From assembly GCA_001784155.1 (NCBI GenBank), contig MFPL01000012.1:1-60952 (forward strand): a stretch of 60,952 nt of DNA, read 5' to 3'. The position numbers and the translations under genes are program-made. Position 1 is the stretch's first letter. Each line of letters begins with the position of its first letter. Positions 1 to 10,436 of the stretch are shown piece after piece. This DNA comes from Candidatus Levybacteria bacterium RIFCSPLOWO2_12_FULL_41_12 (GTDB lineage Bacteria > Patescibacteriota > Microgenomatia > Levybacterales > UBA12049). The notes beneath the pieces were generated by a model. The model saw only the letters and a program-made list of their open reading frames with translations, was not told the DNA's origin and ran no database searches.

Positions 1-63
1 AATAGTAGTTAAGAATATTCCGAATAGACCTGGAATTTTCTTATTCCATATTGAGCTTTGCAT
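1..63 (-). CDS. Start of a secreted or membrane protein, cut by the window edge
   Basis: An open frame begins with ATG at position 63, three bases after the stop of the upstream gene at 66, and runs off the left edge after 21 codons. The visible peptide starts MQSSIWNKKIPGLFGIF and continues into a hydrophobic stretch, so it looks like a basic N-terminus followed by a signal anchor. It is the fourth gene of the PilN/PilO-like cluster and could be a secreted pilus-related protein. Function cannot be judged from this fragment. Confidence 0.5.
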   Translation of the reverse strand, partial: MQSSIWNKKIPGLFGIFLTTI

Positions 64-65
64 CT

Positions 66-386
66 TTAAATTCCTTCAGCTCCTTCTGTTGCTACACTCT
101 CTTCGTTGAACAGGTCTGCTGAAGGAGACGCTTCCTCCGTTGGTGTTTCCTCGTTTGGTCCTGATAGTAGACTTTCTGGGATTTCGTATATTGGTTCTAG
201 TCTTACTCTTTTTTTGAGACCTTCTAATCCCTGTAAATCGAATGATTCGGGTATGGGATCGATTTGCTTATTAATCGGTTCAGATATTGTTGATGATACA
301 TGGCTATGATATACGTTAAAGACTACCCATAGAAGAACCATCACAAAAGTAGGAACTAATATTAAGAGAATATCTTTTTGTTTCAT
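66..386 (-). CDS. Single-pass membrane protein in pilus-assembly cluster
   Basis: This 106-aa protein has one N-terminal membrane segment (about residues 7-25) and then a Pro/Glu/Ser-rich, acidic tail that is probably disordered. I do not recognise a domain. It starts right at the stop of the PilO-like gene, so the two are translationally linked. A role like PilP, the third inner-membrane alignment protein that follows PilO in many pil operons, is suggested by position only. There is no PilP-like beta domain or lipobox, so the name is not assigned. Confidence 0.7.
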   Translation of the reverse strand: MKQKDILLILVPTFVMVLLWVVFNVYHSHVSSTISEPINKQIDPIPESFDLQGLEGLKKRVRLEPIYEIPESLLSGPNEETPTEEASPSADLFNEESVATEGAEGI

Positions 387-1009
387 TAGTTTTTGAAATG
401 GGCTGAGCCATTAATATTTAGCTGAAAAACATCTCCTTCGGATCCAGTTTTTGTTAAAGACACTACGTCAAGAGTTAATATTCGCTGCATGTTAGACAGT
501 AAATTCATAAACTCAATAAGCTCTTTACTTGATCCTCTGGCGGATATATTAAAAGAGAAAGAGTTATAGCTATTTGCGCCCTCATTTGCTTTTGTTAATT
601 CAATCTCAAAAACTTGCAGACTTATTATGCTTACATTCGCTCGAGTTGCAAGAGCTTGTATCTGGGCTGCTAAAAGGGGTGCCTCGGCTGAAACGGGTAT
701 AGCATCGGTAGCATAGAAAACCTCATCCTGAATTTGCGTAAAACTTTTTTGAAGAAGAGAAATGTTATTTATCTTTCTTTCTAATTGTTCTTCAACAAAT
801 TTACTGTCATCGAGTTCCTTATTGAGTCTTGTAATTGTAGATAGGGTTGGGTTAATTGCAAATATTCCAAAGAAAGAAAGAGCTGCAAGGGTAAGAGCGA
901 TTGTCGTTATTTGTTGTGTTCTTTCCTGCTTAAAGTCGGGGAGCATCTCGACATATTTGTCAATCTGTATGTTTTTGAAAATATTATTGGCTTTTACTTT
1001 CATTTTCAC
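386..1009 (-). CDS. PilO-like type IV pilus inner-membrane protein
   Basis: This 207-aa protein has a cytoplasmic N-terminus, one membrane helix (about residues 33-55), a coiled-coil region (about 60-95) and a C-terminal alpha/beta domain of the kind seen in PilO. In known systems PilO pairs with PilN to form the periplasmic alignment complex between the pilus motor and the cell surface. It overlaps the upstream PilN-like gene by 26 bases and the downstream gene by one base. An alternative in-frame ATG lies two codons in. The family call rests on topology and operon order, not on strong motifs. Confidence 0.65.
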   Translation of the reverse strand: MKMKVKANNIFKNIQIDKYVEMLPDFKQERTQQITTIALTLAALSFFGIFAINPTLSTITRLNKELDDSKFVEEQLERKINNISLLQKSFTQIQDEVFYATDAIPVSAEAPLLAAQIQALATRANVSIISLQVFEIELTKANEGANSYNSFSFNISARGSSKELIEFMNLLSNMQRILTLDVVSLTKTGSEGDVFQLNINGSAHFKN

Positions 1010-1544
1010 CCTCCTTTTTAAACCCAGTGCTTATAGTCACTGTGATCACGCCGTCAGATGGTCTGTTCTCAATTTTTTCTATACTGACCGATGTTATTTT
1101 GGGATAATTCTTAAGTTTATCGCTAAAATTGGTCAATGAAGAAATGGACCCAATATCTACACTTAATCTAACGCCTTCCTTTGATATGCTGAAGCTATTA
1201 ATAGCCATATCAGCCGGGGCAAAAGACAGGATGTCCTTAGTTATGTCCATTCGCTCATCATTTTCTTTTGCAAAGGCCGATGATAGAGTCAGTCTTTCTT
1301 GAAGATTCCTATACTTTAGCTCTCTATCTTTTAAAAAATTTACAACAGCCTGTTCTTGTTTAATTTTTGTGCGTAAGTCTATAAGCTGTCTGTCTAGGGA
1401 AAAGCGGTATAGGAACGTAGCGAGAGCTATGAATTCTACTATTACAACCACGACTCTTCCTACCGATAGAGCCCATTTTATTATTTGGTCCACTAGTCCC
1501 ACATGAGTTTTAACCAAGTTTATAGAAGTGGAACTTTTCGCCAT
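984..1544 (-). CDS. PilN-like type IV pilus inner-membrane protein
   Basis: This 186-aa protein has a short cytoplasmic N-terminus (about 25 residues), a membrane helix (about 26-48), a coiled coil (about 50-85) and a C-terminal ferredoxin-like region. That is the PilN layout. PilN binds PilM in the cytoplasm through its N-terminus and PilO outside. No separate pilM lies next to it, but a PilM-like domain is fused to another protein at 57410-59656. The start ATG is 9 bases after a clear -10 box, so this gene heads the operon. Confidence 0.65.
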   Translation of the reverse strand: MAKSSTSINLVKTHVGLVDQIIKWALSVGRVVVVIVEFIALATFLYRFSLDRQLIDLRTKIKQEQAVVNFLKDRELKYRNLQERLTLSSAFAKENDERMDITKDILSFAPADMAINSFSISKEGVRLSVDIGSISSLTNFSDKLKNYPKITSVSIEKIENRPSDGVITVTISTGFKKEGENESKSQ

Positions 1545-1553
1545 TATAGATTT

Positions 1554-1582
1554 AGTCTAGGCGGTTTTGGTACTTTTGTCAA
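1554..1582 (-). promoter_or_regulatory. Promoter of the PilN/PilO-like operon
   Basis: On the minus strand, TTGACA (1577-1582) is followed after 17 bases by TAGACT (1554-1559). The start ATG at 1544 lies 9 bases further, so the transcript should start within a few bases of the start codon. Confidence 0.7.
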
Positions 1583-1594
1583 AGAGAAATGAAC

Positions 1595-1909
1595 CTATTT
1601 TTTGGACTTTGAGGTCTTTTTCGGAGTGACTTTTTTAACTGTAGGTTTTACAGCTGTTTTAGCAGTTTTTGCGGGTTTTGAAACTAATTTAGAAAGTCCT
1701 GACTTAATCCTCGCTGCTCTATTTTTGTGGATTATGTTTTTCTTTGAAGCCTTGTCGATAACAGAGAATGCTTCCTGCAATCTCTTAGCAGAGGTGTTCT
1801 TTCTCGTATCCTTAACAGTCTTTCTTAGAGTTGTTTCGAATCTTCTATTAACTAACTCTCGCTTTCTGTCTTTTCTCAGTTTCTTTTTTGCTGATTTTGT
1901 TACTGGCAT
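1595..1909 (-). CDS. rpsT: 30S ribosomal protein S20
   Basis: This 104-aa, very basic protein begins MPVTKSAKKKLRKDRKR and has the helical core of S20, including the HKNRAARIKSGLSK segment that contacts 16S rRNA. S20 binds the 5' domain and helix 44 of 16S rRNA during 30S assembly. The C-terminal 25 residues are a Lys/Thr/Pro-rich extension beyond the usual 85-90 aa. The gene stands alone and diverges from murJ. Its start is fixed by a -10 box six bases upstream. Confidence 0.95.
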   Translation of the reverse strand: MPVTKSAKKKLRKDRKRELVNRRFETTLRKTVKDTRKNTSAKRLQEAFSVIDKASKKNIIHKNRAARIKSGLSKLVSKPAKTAKTAVKPTVKKVTPKKTSKSKK

Positions 1910-1915
1910 GGGCGT

Positions 1916-1944
1916 ATTTTAGCATGCTATACTGTTAATCGCAA
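1916..1944 (-). promoter_or_regulatory. rpsT promoter, divergent with the murJ promoter
   Basis: On the minus strand, TTGCGA (1939-1944), 17 bases, then TAAAAT (1916-1921) with an upstream TGC (extended -10). The rpsT ATG at 1909 is 6 bases away. On the plus strand an extended -10, TGC plus TATACT (1928-1933), serves murJ and leaves 29 bases before its ATG. The two promoters interleave around the palindrome AGCATGCT. Confidence 0.7.
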
Positions 1945-1962
1945 CGTACTTCGTTTATTCGT

Positions 1963-3681
1963 ATGCCTAAAAGTTTTTTCCAAAAAGGCCTCTCTATTTT
2001 ATTGCAAAGGCAAACGAGTATCCTATCTGCAGCATTGATACTAATGGTAACTGTTGTTTTGTCACAGGTCTTAGGTCTCGTAAGACAGCGGCTTTTAGTA
2101 AGTATTTTCGGAGCATCAGATACTTTGGGGGTCTACTTTGCATCAACAAAACTTCCCGATTTTATTTTCCAGCTTGTTATCGTAGGGGCACTTTCAACTG
2201 CTTTTATTCCAATATTTAACGATTTAATGGGTAAAGGTCAGAAAGAGGATGCCAACAGAATGGCCTCAACGCTTCTTCTGCTCGTTTTTATTGTTTTTGG
2301 ATCACTCTCGGTTGTCCTTTTTATATTCGCTCCTTTATTTCTTTCGCTTCTAAACATTGGATCAGGTTTTAGTGCCGAACAAATGCAACTCATGGTAAAT
2401 CTCATGAGGGTTATTTTACTGGGACAAATGTTTTTTCTTCTGGCAACCTTCTTTTCGACTATCCTGCAGTCCTATAATCATTTTTTCATATCAGGTATTG
2501 CAGCGGCTCTTTATAACCTAGGCATAATAATTGGAATAGTTTTTCTTTCGTCAAGATTTGGGATTTACGCACCGGCAATAGGAGTTATTTTCGGAGCCTT
2601 AATTTTTGTTCTTGTTCAACTACCCACTGTTCGGCAAATTGGTTTTTCTTTTAAGCCAAGGCTTTCGCTAAAAACTTTGGGGGTCCTCGAAGTATCACGC
2701 CTAATGGGACCTAGAATATTATCTATTTTAGTTCTTCAATTGGGGACTCTTATTACCCTATCTCTAATCTCTTTTCTTCCATCCTCCGGCAGAAATTATG
2801 TAATTTATGATTTTGCCCTCACTCTTTCTTTTGCTCCGACAGTACTTTTTGGTCAGACTATCGCACAGGCTGCGTTTCCAGTACTCTCCAGAGAGAAAGA
2901 ACGATTAGAAGATTTTAGGAGTACTTTCATAACTAGTTTTAATCAGATGCTTTATCTTATTTTGCCTGTGTCAGTGTTAGTACTAGTATTAAGAATACCC
3001 ATAGTTCGCCTTGTCTACGGGGCTGCCAGATTTGACTGGGACGCTACGGTTCTAACCGGCAGGACTCTGGCTTTTTTCTCTCTGTCCATATTCGCGCAAG
3101 CCCTGTCTCATCTTGTCTACCGCGCATTTTATGCTCTTCACGACAGCAAGACGCCGTTTGCAGTAGGGAGTTTTTCTACTATAATTATGGTTGTATTAAG
3201 CGCTCTTTTTGTTTTGGTATGGGATTCCTCTTTAAGAGAATTCGCAACTTCATATGCCGATAAATTAAGGCTTATTCCCGTAGGTGTTGAATCAATCGCT
3301 TTTGCCTATTCAATAGCGAGCGTTTTTAATCTTATTGTTTTACTCTTATTTTTACACCGAAAAATAGGAATATTTTCGACAAAGATTTTTTTCCTCCCTC
3401 AGATAAAGATAGTTATGGCGACTATATTTACCGCTTTTGCGATATACATACCCATAAAACTTTTGGATCAATTAGTATTTGATACAACAAGAACGGTAAA
3501 TCTAATTCTTTTAACCGGTATTTCAAGTTTTGCCGGACTTTCTCTTTACCTTTTTCTTACGTGGCTTTTCGACGTAAAGGAAGCGTCTATGTTTCTTTTG
3601 CTTTTCAGAAAGATCGGTAATTGGAGAGAAATTCTTGGAGGAAAAGAAAAAGTCCTCGAAACACGAACTACTCTTAATTGA
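1963..3681 (+). CDS. murJ: Lipid II flippase MurJ
   Basis: This 572-aa protein has about 14 membrane segments and the MATE/MVF-family features of MurJ, including GLVRQRLLVSIFGASDTLGVYF near residues 38-60 and the conserved FGQTIAQAAFPVLSRE stretch near residue 300. MurJ flips lipid II from the inner to the outer leaflet for peptidoglycan synthesis. The gene is divergent from rpsT and followed by lepA with its own promoter. Length is at the upper end for the family because of a basic C-terminal tail. Confidence 0.93.
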   Translation: MPKSFFQKGLSILLQRQTSILSAALILMVTVVLSQVLGLVRQRLLVSIFGASDTLGVYFASTKLPDFIFQLVIVGALSTAFIPIFNDLMGKGQKEDANRMASTLLLLVFIVFGSLSVVLFIFAPLFLSLLNIGSGFSAEQMQLMVNLMRVILLGQMFFLLATFFSTILQSYNHFFISGIAAALYNLGIIIGIVFLSSRFGIYAPAIGVIFGALIFVLVQLPTVRQIGFSFKPRLSLKTLGVLEVSRLMGPRILSILVLQLGTLITLSLISFLPSSGRNYVIYDFALTLSFAPTVLFGQTIAQAAFPVLSREKERLEDFRSTFITSFNQMLYLILPVSVLVLVLRIPIVRLVYGAARFDWDATVLTGRTLAFFSLSIFAQALSHLVYRAFYALHDSKTPFAVGSFSTIIMVVLSALFVLVWDSSLREFATSYADKLRLIPVGVESIAFAYSIASVFNLIVLLLFLHRKIGIFSTKIFFLPQIKIVMATIFTAFAIYIPIKLLDQLVFDTTRTVNLILLTGISSFAGLSLYLFLTWLFDVKEASMFLLLFRKIGNWREILGGKEKVLETRTTLN

Positions 3682-3707
3682 TTTAGCATCTATCCGTCCC
3701 GTATACT
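3678..3707 (+). promoter_or_regulatory. lepA promoter
   Basis: TTGATT (3678-3683), 18 bases, TATACT (3702-3707), then only 7 bases to the lepA ATG at 3715. The -35 overlaps the end of murJ. A leaderless transcript is expected. Confidence 0.65.
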
Positions 3708-3714
3708 ACAATTC

Positions 3715-5439
3715 ATGAACAAAACGAATACTAGAAATTTTGCGATTATTGCTCATGTGGATCATGGTAAGAGTACTCTCGCAGACAGACTTTTGGAAAA
3801 GACCGAAACAGTCTCTCAAGAAAAAATGCAAGAGCAGTTCTTAGACCAAAATCCTATAAGTCGCGAGCGGGGAATTACTATAAAGCTTGCTCCCGTAAGA
3901 ATGAATTACAGAAAGAATAGTGAAGAATATATCTTGAATTTGATTGACACTCCAGGCCACGTAGATTTTTCATACGAAGTATCAAGGACCCTTGCAGCAT
4001 GTGAAGGAGCCATTCTTTTGGTAGACGCTACGCAGGGAGTACAGGCACAAACAGTTGCTCACTACCATTCTGCTGTCAGGGAAAATCTTTTTATAGTGCC
4101 CGCCATCAATAAAATTGACCTTCCAGAGGCTCGGACAGAAGAAGTGGAAAAACAACTCTTAGAAATGTTTTCTATAGAAAAAGCAGATATTATTTATATT
4201 TCTGCGAAAACTGGGCAAAACGTAGATAAACTTCTAGACGCAGTGATCGATAGAATTCCTCCTCCCGAAGGCTCGCTTGAGAGTCCTTTTAAGGCTCTTA
4301 TTTTCGATGCTTTTTACGACGAGCACAGAGGGGTTATAGTCTACACCAGAATTTTTGACGGGTCTTTAAAAAAGGGAGAAAGAATCGGACTTACTCAGAG
4401 TAAAAATTCTTCAATAGCGTCCGAAGTCGGATATTTTACCCCGTTTCTTAAGGAGGAAAGTGAGATTTCAGCGGGGGATATAGGCTACATTGTAACCGGA
4501 ATAAAAGACATAAGACTTGCTAGCGTAGGAGACACTATTCACAAAAGCGGGGAAAGGGTGAGCGCTATGCCTGGGTATTCACAGCCAAAGCCAATGGTTT
4601 TCTTCGGGATGTATCCCAGAAATACTCATGACTTGCAAAAGCTTAAGGAATCTCTTCACAAAATTTCTTTAAACGATACGTCTATTAGTTTTATTGAAGA
4701 ACGCTCATCGTTTCTGGGAAGCGGATTTAGGGTAGGATTCTTGGGTTTACTTCACGCCGAAATAGTTAAGGAGAGAATAGAACGCGAAAGTAATCTGGAT
4801 ATTTTACTCACCATGCCCCACGTACTTTATGAAGAGGGAGATAGTGGTATAAAAGAGCCTTATATTGAGCTGACAATCTACTCTCCCAAGGACTACGTAG
4901 GGGCAATTATAAATCTTTGTGAGACAAAGAAAGGGAATATGCTTAATCTGTCATATTATCAGAATAGCGCGATATTAAAGTATGAACTGCCCTATACAAT
5001 GCTTGTTCGCGGATTGTCGTCGGATCTTAAAAGCATATCTTCGGGGTATGCCACAATCGATTATGAGCTTGCGGGATTTAGACAGGCTGACCTTGTTGAT
5101 CTAAGAATACTAATAAACGGAGTTGATATAGACGTACTTTCGGAAAAAGTCTATAGGGACGAAGCAATGTTTTTGGCTCGCGAAAAAACGAAGAAATTGA
5201 AGGAAGCCTTGCCAAAGCAACAATTCCGCCAGATTATTCAGGCTGCTATTTCAGGGAATATTGTTGCGCGTGAAGAAGTACCGGCCTTCCGAAAAGACGT
5301 TTTGTCAAAAATGTCAGGAGGCGACAGGACTAGAAAAGACAAGCTTTTAGACAAGCAGAAGAAGGGTAAGCAAAAACTTTTGGTTGATGCGAGAGTAACT
5401 ATACCCCAGGAGGTTCTATTCTCAATGATTAGAAGCTAG
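3715..5439 (+). CDS. lepA: Elongation factor 4 (LepA) GTPase
   Basis: This 574-aa translational GTPase has G1 AHVDHGKST, G2 RERGITIK, G3 DTPGH and G4 NKIDLP in the first 135 residues, followed by EF-G-like domains II, III and V and the LepA-specific C-terminal domain (end TRKDKLLDKQKKGKQKL). LepA acts on ribosomes with incorrectly placed tRNAs and in ribosome assembly or initiation. It is slightly shorter than the usual 600 aa. It ends with a 4-base convergent overlap with the surface protein gene that follows. Confidence 0.95.
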   Translation: MNKTNTRNFAIIAHVDHGKSTLADRLLEKTETVSQEKMQEQFLDQNPISRERGITIKLAPVRMNYRKNSEEYILNLIDTPGHVDFSYEVSRTLAACEGAILLVDATQGVQAQTVAHYHSAVRENLFIVPAINKIDLPEARTEEVEKQLLEMFSIEKADIIYISAKTGQNVDKLLDAVIDRIPPPEGSLESPFKALIFDAFYDEHRGVIVYTRIFDGSLKKGERIGLTQSKNSSIASEVGYFTPFLKEESEISAGDIGYIVTGIKDIRLASVGDTIHKSGERVSAMPGYSQPKPMVFFGMYPRNTHDLQKLKESLHKISLNDTSISFIEERSSFLGSGFRVGFLGLLHAEIVKERIERESNLDILLTMPHVLYEEGDSGIKEPYIELTIYSPKDYVGAIINLCETKKGNMLNLSYYQNSAILKYELPYTMLVRGLSSDLKSISSGYATIDYELAGFRQADLVDLRILINGVDIDVLSEKVYRDEAMFLAREKTKKLKEALPKQQFRQIIQAAISGNIVAREEVPAFRKDVLSKMSGGDRTRKDKLLDKQKKGKQKLLVDARVTIPQEVLFSMIRS

Positions 5440-6629
5440 AGTGCGAAGAAGATAACAAATCCCAGAACCGTGAGTATTGCTCCAAGAAGTCCAACGCCCA
5501 CTACTGTTTTATCCGGTCCTGTTGCCGGGAGGGTAGGCTCGGGAGTCGCTGTAGCAATAGCCCCCCCTCCGCCTACTGAAATTGTTTCGGAGCAAAAGTT
5601 GGGGTCACTTGTCGCGTTATTATCATCAATGAACGTAGCAGTCGCCGTAAATTCACCGTCAGTACTATATGTATGGCCTATTTGGGCGCTGACCGATGCT
5701 TCTTCGCCTATTCCTCCAGTTTCGGTCAAATCCTGTGCAGGCCCATCCCCAAAATTAAACGTAATCTTACTAACAATCCCGTCAGGATCAAAGCCCTCTG
5801 TAGTGAATGTTATCGATAAAGGAGCAGTTCCTTCTGTTTCGTCTACCGTGAAGCTTTCGCAAACAGGCGCTTGATTTGTATCTCCGCCTTCTTCATTGCC
5901 GCCGTCACCTTCAGTTGGTTCTGCTGTTGGAGCTTCAGTTGATTCTGCTGTTGGTTCTACGTCTTCCGAAGCCTCAATAATTACGTCTGTTCCTATAGCA
6001 TTTGCTATGACTGGTTCTTTTGGTTCAGATTCTAAACTAGACCGGGCATCAGTATTGCCTGCCGTCATATCGAAGCTTAATGAAGTAAATGCTGCGGGAT
6101 CGGCTTCTGTTACAGTTACCTCTTCTGCTACAAAATTAAGCGTTCCAAGAGTTTGTACTCCGCCGGTAATCCCGGGATTCAAAGCATTAATAGCCATTTC
6201 TACAGAAATAGTTCCTAAGTCCGGATCGTAGACAGGGGGGATGTTGGGGTCGATTATGAATTGGGATGAGGCGTTTTGCTCAAAAGCTATAATTTCTCCG
6301 CCGTCGTCGGTCTTAAGAGACAATACTTGAGGATCGTATTTCACAAGGAATTTTATCCAAGTTACTGCATTTATGTCAGGGTTTATTTTTACTTCTACTT
6401 GCACTTCATCACCCTTTTTTACTGTTTGGGTGAATTTATTTGTAAAAGGAGGCTGTAGTGGTGGGCAATTAGTCTCGCCAGGAGGGCATAATTGAAGATT
6501 TGTCGCTGCCTGAGCCCCGCTTCGGGTCTCCTGTTGCTGTTGAACCAAATACACCGTTAAGGGTATAGCCAGCATAAGGACTGCAAGAAAACCAAACAGG
6601 AGAAGTTTTTTACGGGAAATAGATCGCAT
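5436..6629 (-). CDS. Cohesin-like/PKD surface protein with LPATG sorting motif
   Basis: This 397-aa protein begins with a basic signal anchor (about residues 6-29, ending in a QQQQE run). Residues 50-215 resemble a cohesin-type beta domain, with a VKKGDEVQVEVKIN start. A Pro/Thr/Glu linker follows (about 216-256), then a PKD-like domain (about 257-352; ITFNFGDGP). At the C-terminus LPATG (367-371) precedes a membrane helix (375-397). LPATG is a sortase motif, and a sortase gene lies at 56700-57413, so cell-surface attachment is likely. The basic tail that normally follows the helix is missing. Substrate or ligand is unknown. Confidence 0.8.
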   Translation of the reverse strand: MRSISRKKLLLFGFLAVLMLAIPLTVYLVQQQQETRSGAQAATNLQLCPPGETNCPPLQPPFTNKFTQTVKKGDEVQVEVKINPDINAVTWIKFLVKYDPQVLSLKTDDGGEIIAFEQNASSQFIIDPNIPPVYDPDLGTISVEMAINALNPGITGGVQTLGTLNFVAEEVTVTEADPAAFTSLSFDMTAGNTDARSSLESEPKEPVIANAIGTDVIIEASEDVEPTAESTEAPTAEPTEGDGGNEEGGDTNQAPVCESFTVDETEGTAPLSITFTTEGFDPDGIVSKITFNFGDGPAQDLTETGGIGEEASVSAQIGHTYSTDGEFTATATFIDDNNATSDPNFCSETISVGGGGAIATATPEPTLPATGPDKTVVGVGLLGAILTVLGFVIFFAL

Positions 6630-6639
6630 AATGCTTTAA

Positions 6640-6672
6640 ATTATCGTATATGAATATGAATTGCCATGTCAA
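6640..6672 (-). promoter_or_regulatory. Probable promoter of the LPATG surface protein
   Basis: On the minus strand TTGACA (6667-6672) precedes TATACG at a 16-base spacing and a GATAAT box (6640-6645) ten bases before the ATG at 6629. Which -10 is used cannot be decided by eye. Confidence 0.45.
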
Positions 6673-6691
6673 GCAAAGGGGACATAGGACC

Positions 6692-6720
6692 TTGACAGAC
6701 AAAGAGTTTTGTTGTATAAA
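6692..6720 (+). promoter_or_regulatory. groESL promoter
   Basis: TTGACA (6692-6697), exactly 17 bases, TATAAA (6715-6720). The box is followed at once by the CIRCE operator, so bound HrcA would block the transcription start. Confidence 0.85.
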
Positions 6721-6747
6721 TTAGCAGACAAAATATCGGAGTGATAT
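6721..6747 (+). promoter_or_regulatory. CIRCE operator (HrcA binding site) of groESL
   Basis: TTAGCAGAC (6721-6729), a 9-base spacer, and GAGTGATAT (6739-6747). The known CIRCE consensus is TTAGCACTC-N9-GAGTGCTAA, and each arm matches 7 of 9 bases with the exact spacer length. hrcA is present in this window with a second CIRCE. The right arm also supplies the GGAG that could act as ribosome binding site for groES. Confidence 0.85.
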
Positions 6748-6760
6748 TTTGTTTTTTCTT

Positions 6761-9392
<2,632 letters not shown>

Positions 9393-9393
9393 A

Positions 9394-10328
9394 TTATGTC
9401 GCTAATCTATATTGATTTATTTCGTTTGTCAGTCTCTGTGTTTCTGCTCTTGCTGCTCCTGCAAAATCAGGACCGCTTGATGCAAATATTATACTTCTTG
9501 ACGCATTAATAATCATTCCTTGTTTATTACTATCTCTGCCCGCTATTACGGTTGATTCTACGTCTCCGCCTTGCGCTCCAATGCCGGGTATAAGAATTGG
9601 CGTCTCTCCTGCTATTCTTCTAATCTCTGCTAATTCTACAGGACTGGTTGCTCCTGCAACCAAGCCAACATTCCCATTGCTATTCCAGTTTACAGCAGCA
9701 GCATAAGCGATTATTTGGTAAAGCGGAAACACATCGTCTCCAGTCATTTCCCTAAGTCCTTCTAGATCTCCAAATCTTTTTTTATAGAAATCGCTTAAGC
9801 GATTTAAATCAACGGGAAGATCTTGGAATTCACCTGCCCCCGGATTTGAAGTTCTCGCCAGAACTAAAATTCCCTTATCTGTTCTATCTAAGAAAGGAGC
9901 AAGAGCCTCTCTTCCTAAATAAGGATGAACAGTTACTGCGTCCGCGCCAAATCTATCGAAAGCTTCTTCGACGTATCCATTATTTGTATTCCCAATATCT
10001 CCTCTTTTGAAATCCAAAATAACAGGGACTCGTGGATAGGAGTGCTTTATATATCTTATTGTTTCTTCAAGAGCTGCAACTCCTTCGCTTCCTAGCTTTT
10101 CATAAAAGGCAGAGTTGGGTTTGAATGCGCATGCTAGGTCAGCAGTTGCGTCTATTATGCGCGTGTTAAAATCCACTAAGGATCTAGCTGATTTAGGCAG
10201 TTTTCCGTATCGGAGTCTAATCCTACACAAACAAATAGTCCTTGCGACCAACGATTCTCAAGCTTTGCGACGAACTCAGATTTGGGGAGAGTTGGTTCTA
10301 AGTCAGCAGAGGTTAATTGCTCGTTCAT
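9394..10328 (-). CDS. pyrF: Orotidine 5'-phosphate decarboxylase, frameshifted near the N-terminus
   Basis: PyrF decarboxylates OMP to UMP. The long frame (from about 10251 to the stop at 9394) contains the catalytic DFKRGDIGNTN motif and the PGIGAQGGD phosphate-binding region of type 2 PyrF, but its first 15 residues are not PyrF-like. The true N-terminus is in another frame. It starts at ATG 10328 with MNEQLTSADLEPTLPK and reads on to VCVGLDSD, the expected first beta strand. Adding one A to the AAAA run (T's at 10201-10204 on plus) would join the frames as GLDSDTEKLPKSARS, which fits the family exactly. The total length of 935 bases is one short of a multiple of three. It is either a real inactivating mutation or a homopolymer base-call error. 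Confidence 0.85.
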
Positions 10329-10350
10329 AAAAAAATGCCCTTTCGGGCAC
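10329..10350 (-). promoter_or_regulatory. Hairpin plus U-tract directly before pyrF
   Basis: On the minus strand GTGCCC, the loop GAAA, then GGGCA and seven T's lead straight into the pyrF ATG (10328). It has the form of an intrinsic terminator, but the only transcript that could reach it is the pyrF mRNA, which starts about ten bases before it. It may be an attenuator or a 5' stabilising stem. Confidence 0.7.
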
Positions 10351-10355
10351 TCCCT

Positions 10356-10384
10356 AGATTATAATTTTTAAAATTAAATGTCAA
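10356..10384 (-). promoter_or_regulatory. pyrFE promoter
   Basis: On the minus strand TTGACA (10379-10384), 17 bases, TAATCT (10356-10361). A TATAAT (10358-10363) at a 15-base spacing overlaps it. The predicted transcription start lies just before the hairpin at 10329-10350. Confidence 0.65.
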
Positions 10385-10388
10385 TAGT

Positions 10389-10418
10389 TTGAACTTTAAA
10401 ACTTCACTGTGGTATATT
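10389..10418 (+). promoter_or_regulatory. Promoter of the PEGA/SH3 protein
   Basis: TTGAAC (10389-10394), 18 bases, TATATT (10413-10418), then 18 bases to the ATG at 10437. It diverges from the pyrFE promoter. Confidence 0.55.
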
Positions 10419-10436
10419 TAGTTTCTAGCCCTTCCT

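Noticed and set aside
10201-10204. Programmed frameshift in pyrF
   Set aside because: The A4 run is not a standard slippery heptamer, and there is no stop codon or structure arrangement typical of programmed shifting. PyrF is not known to use it.
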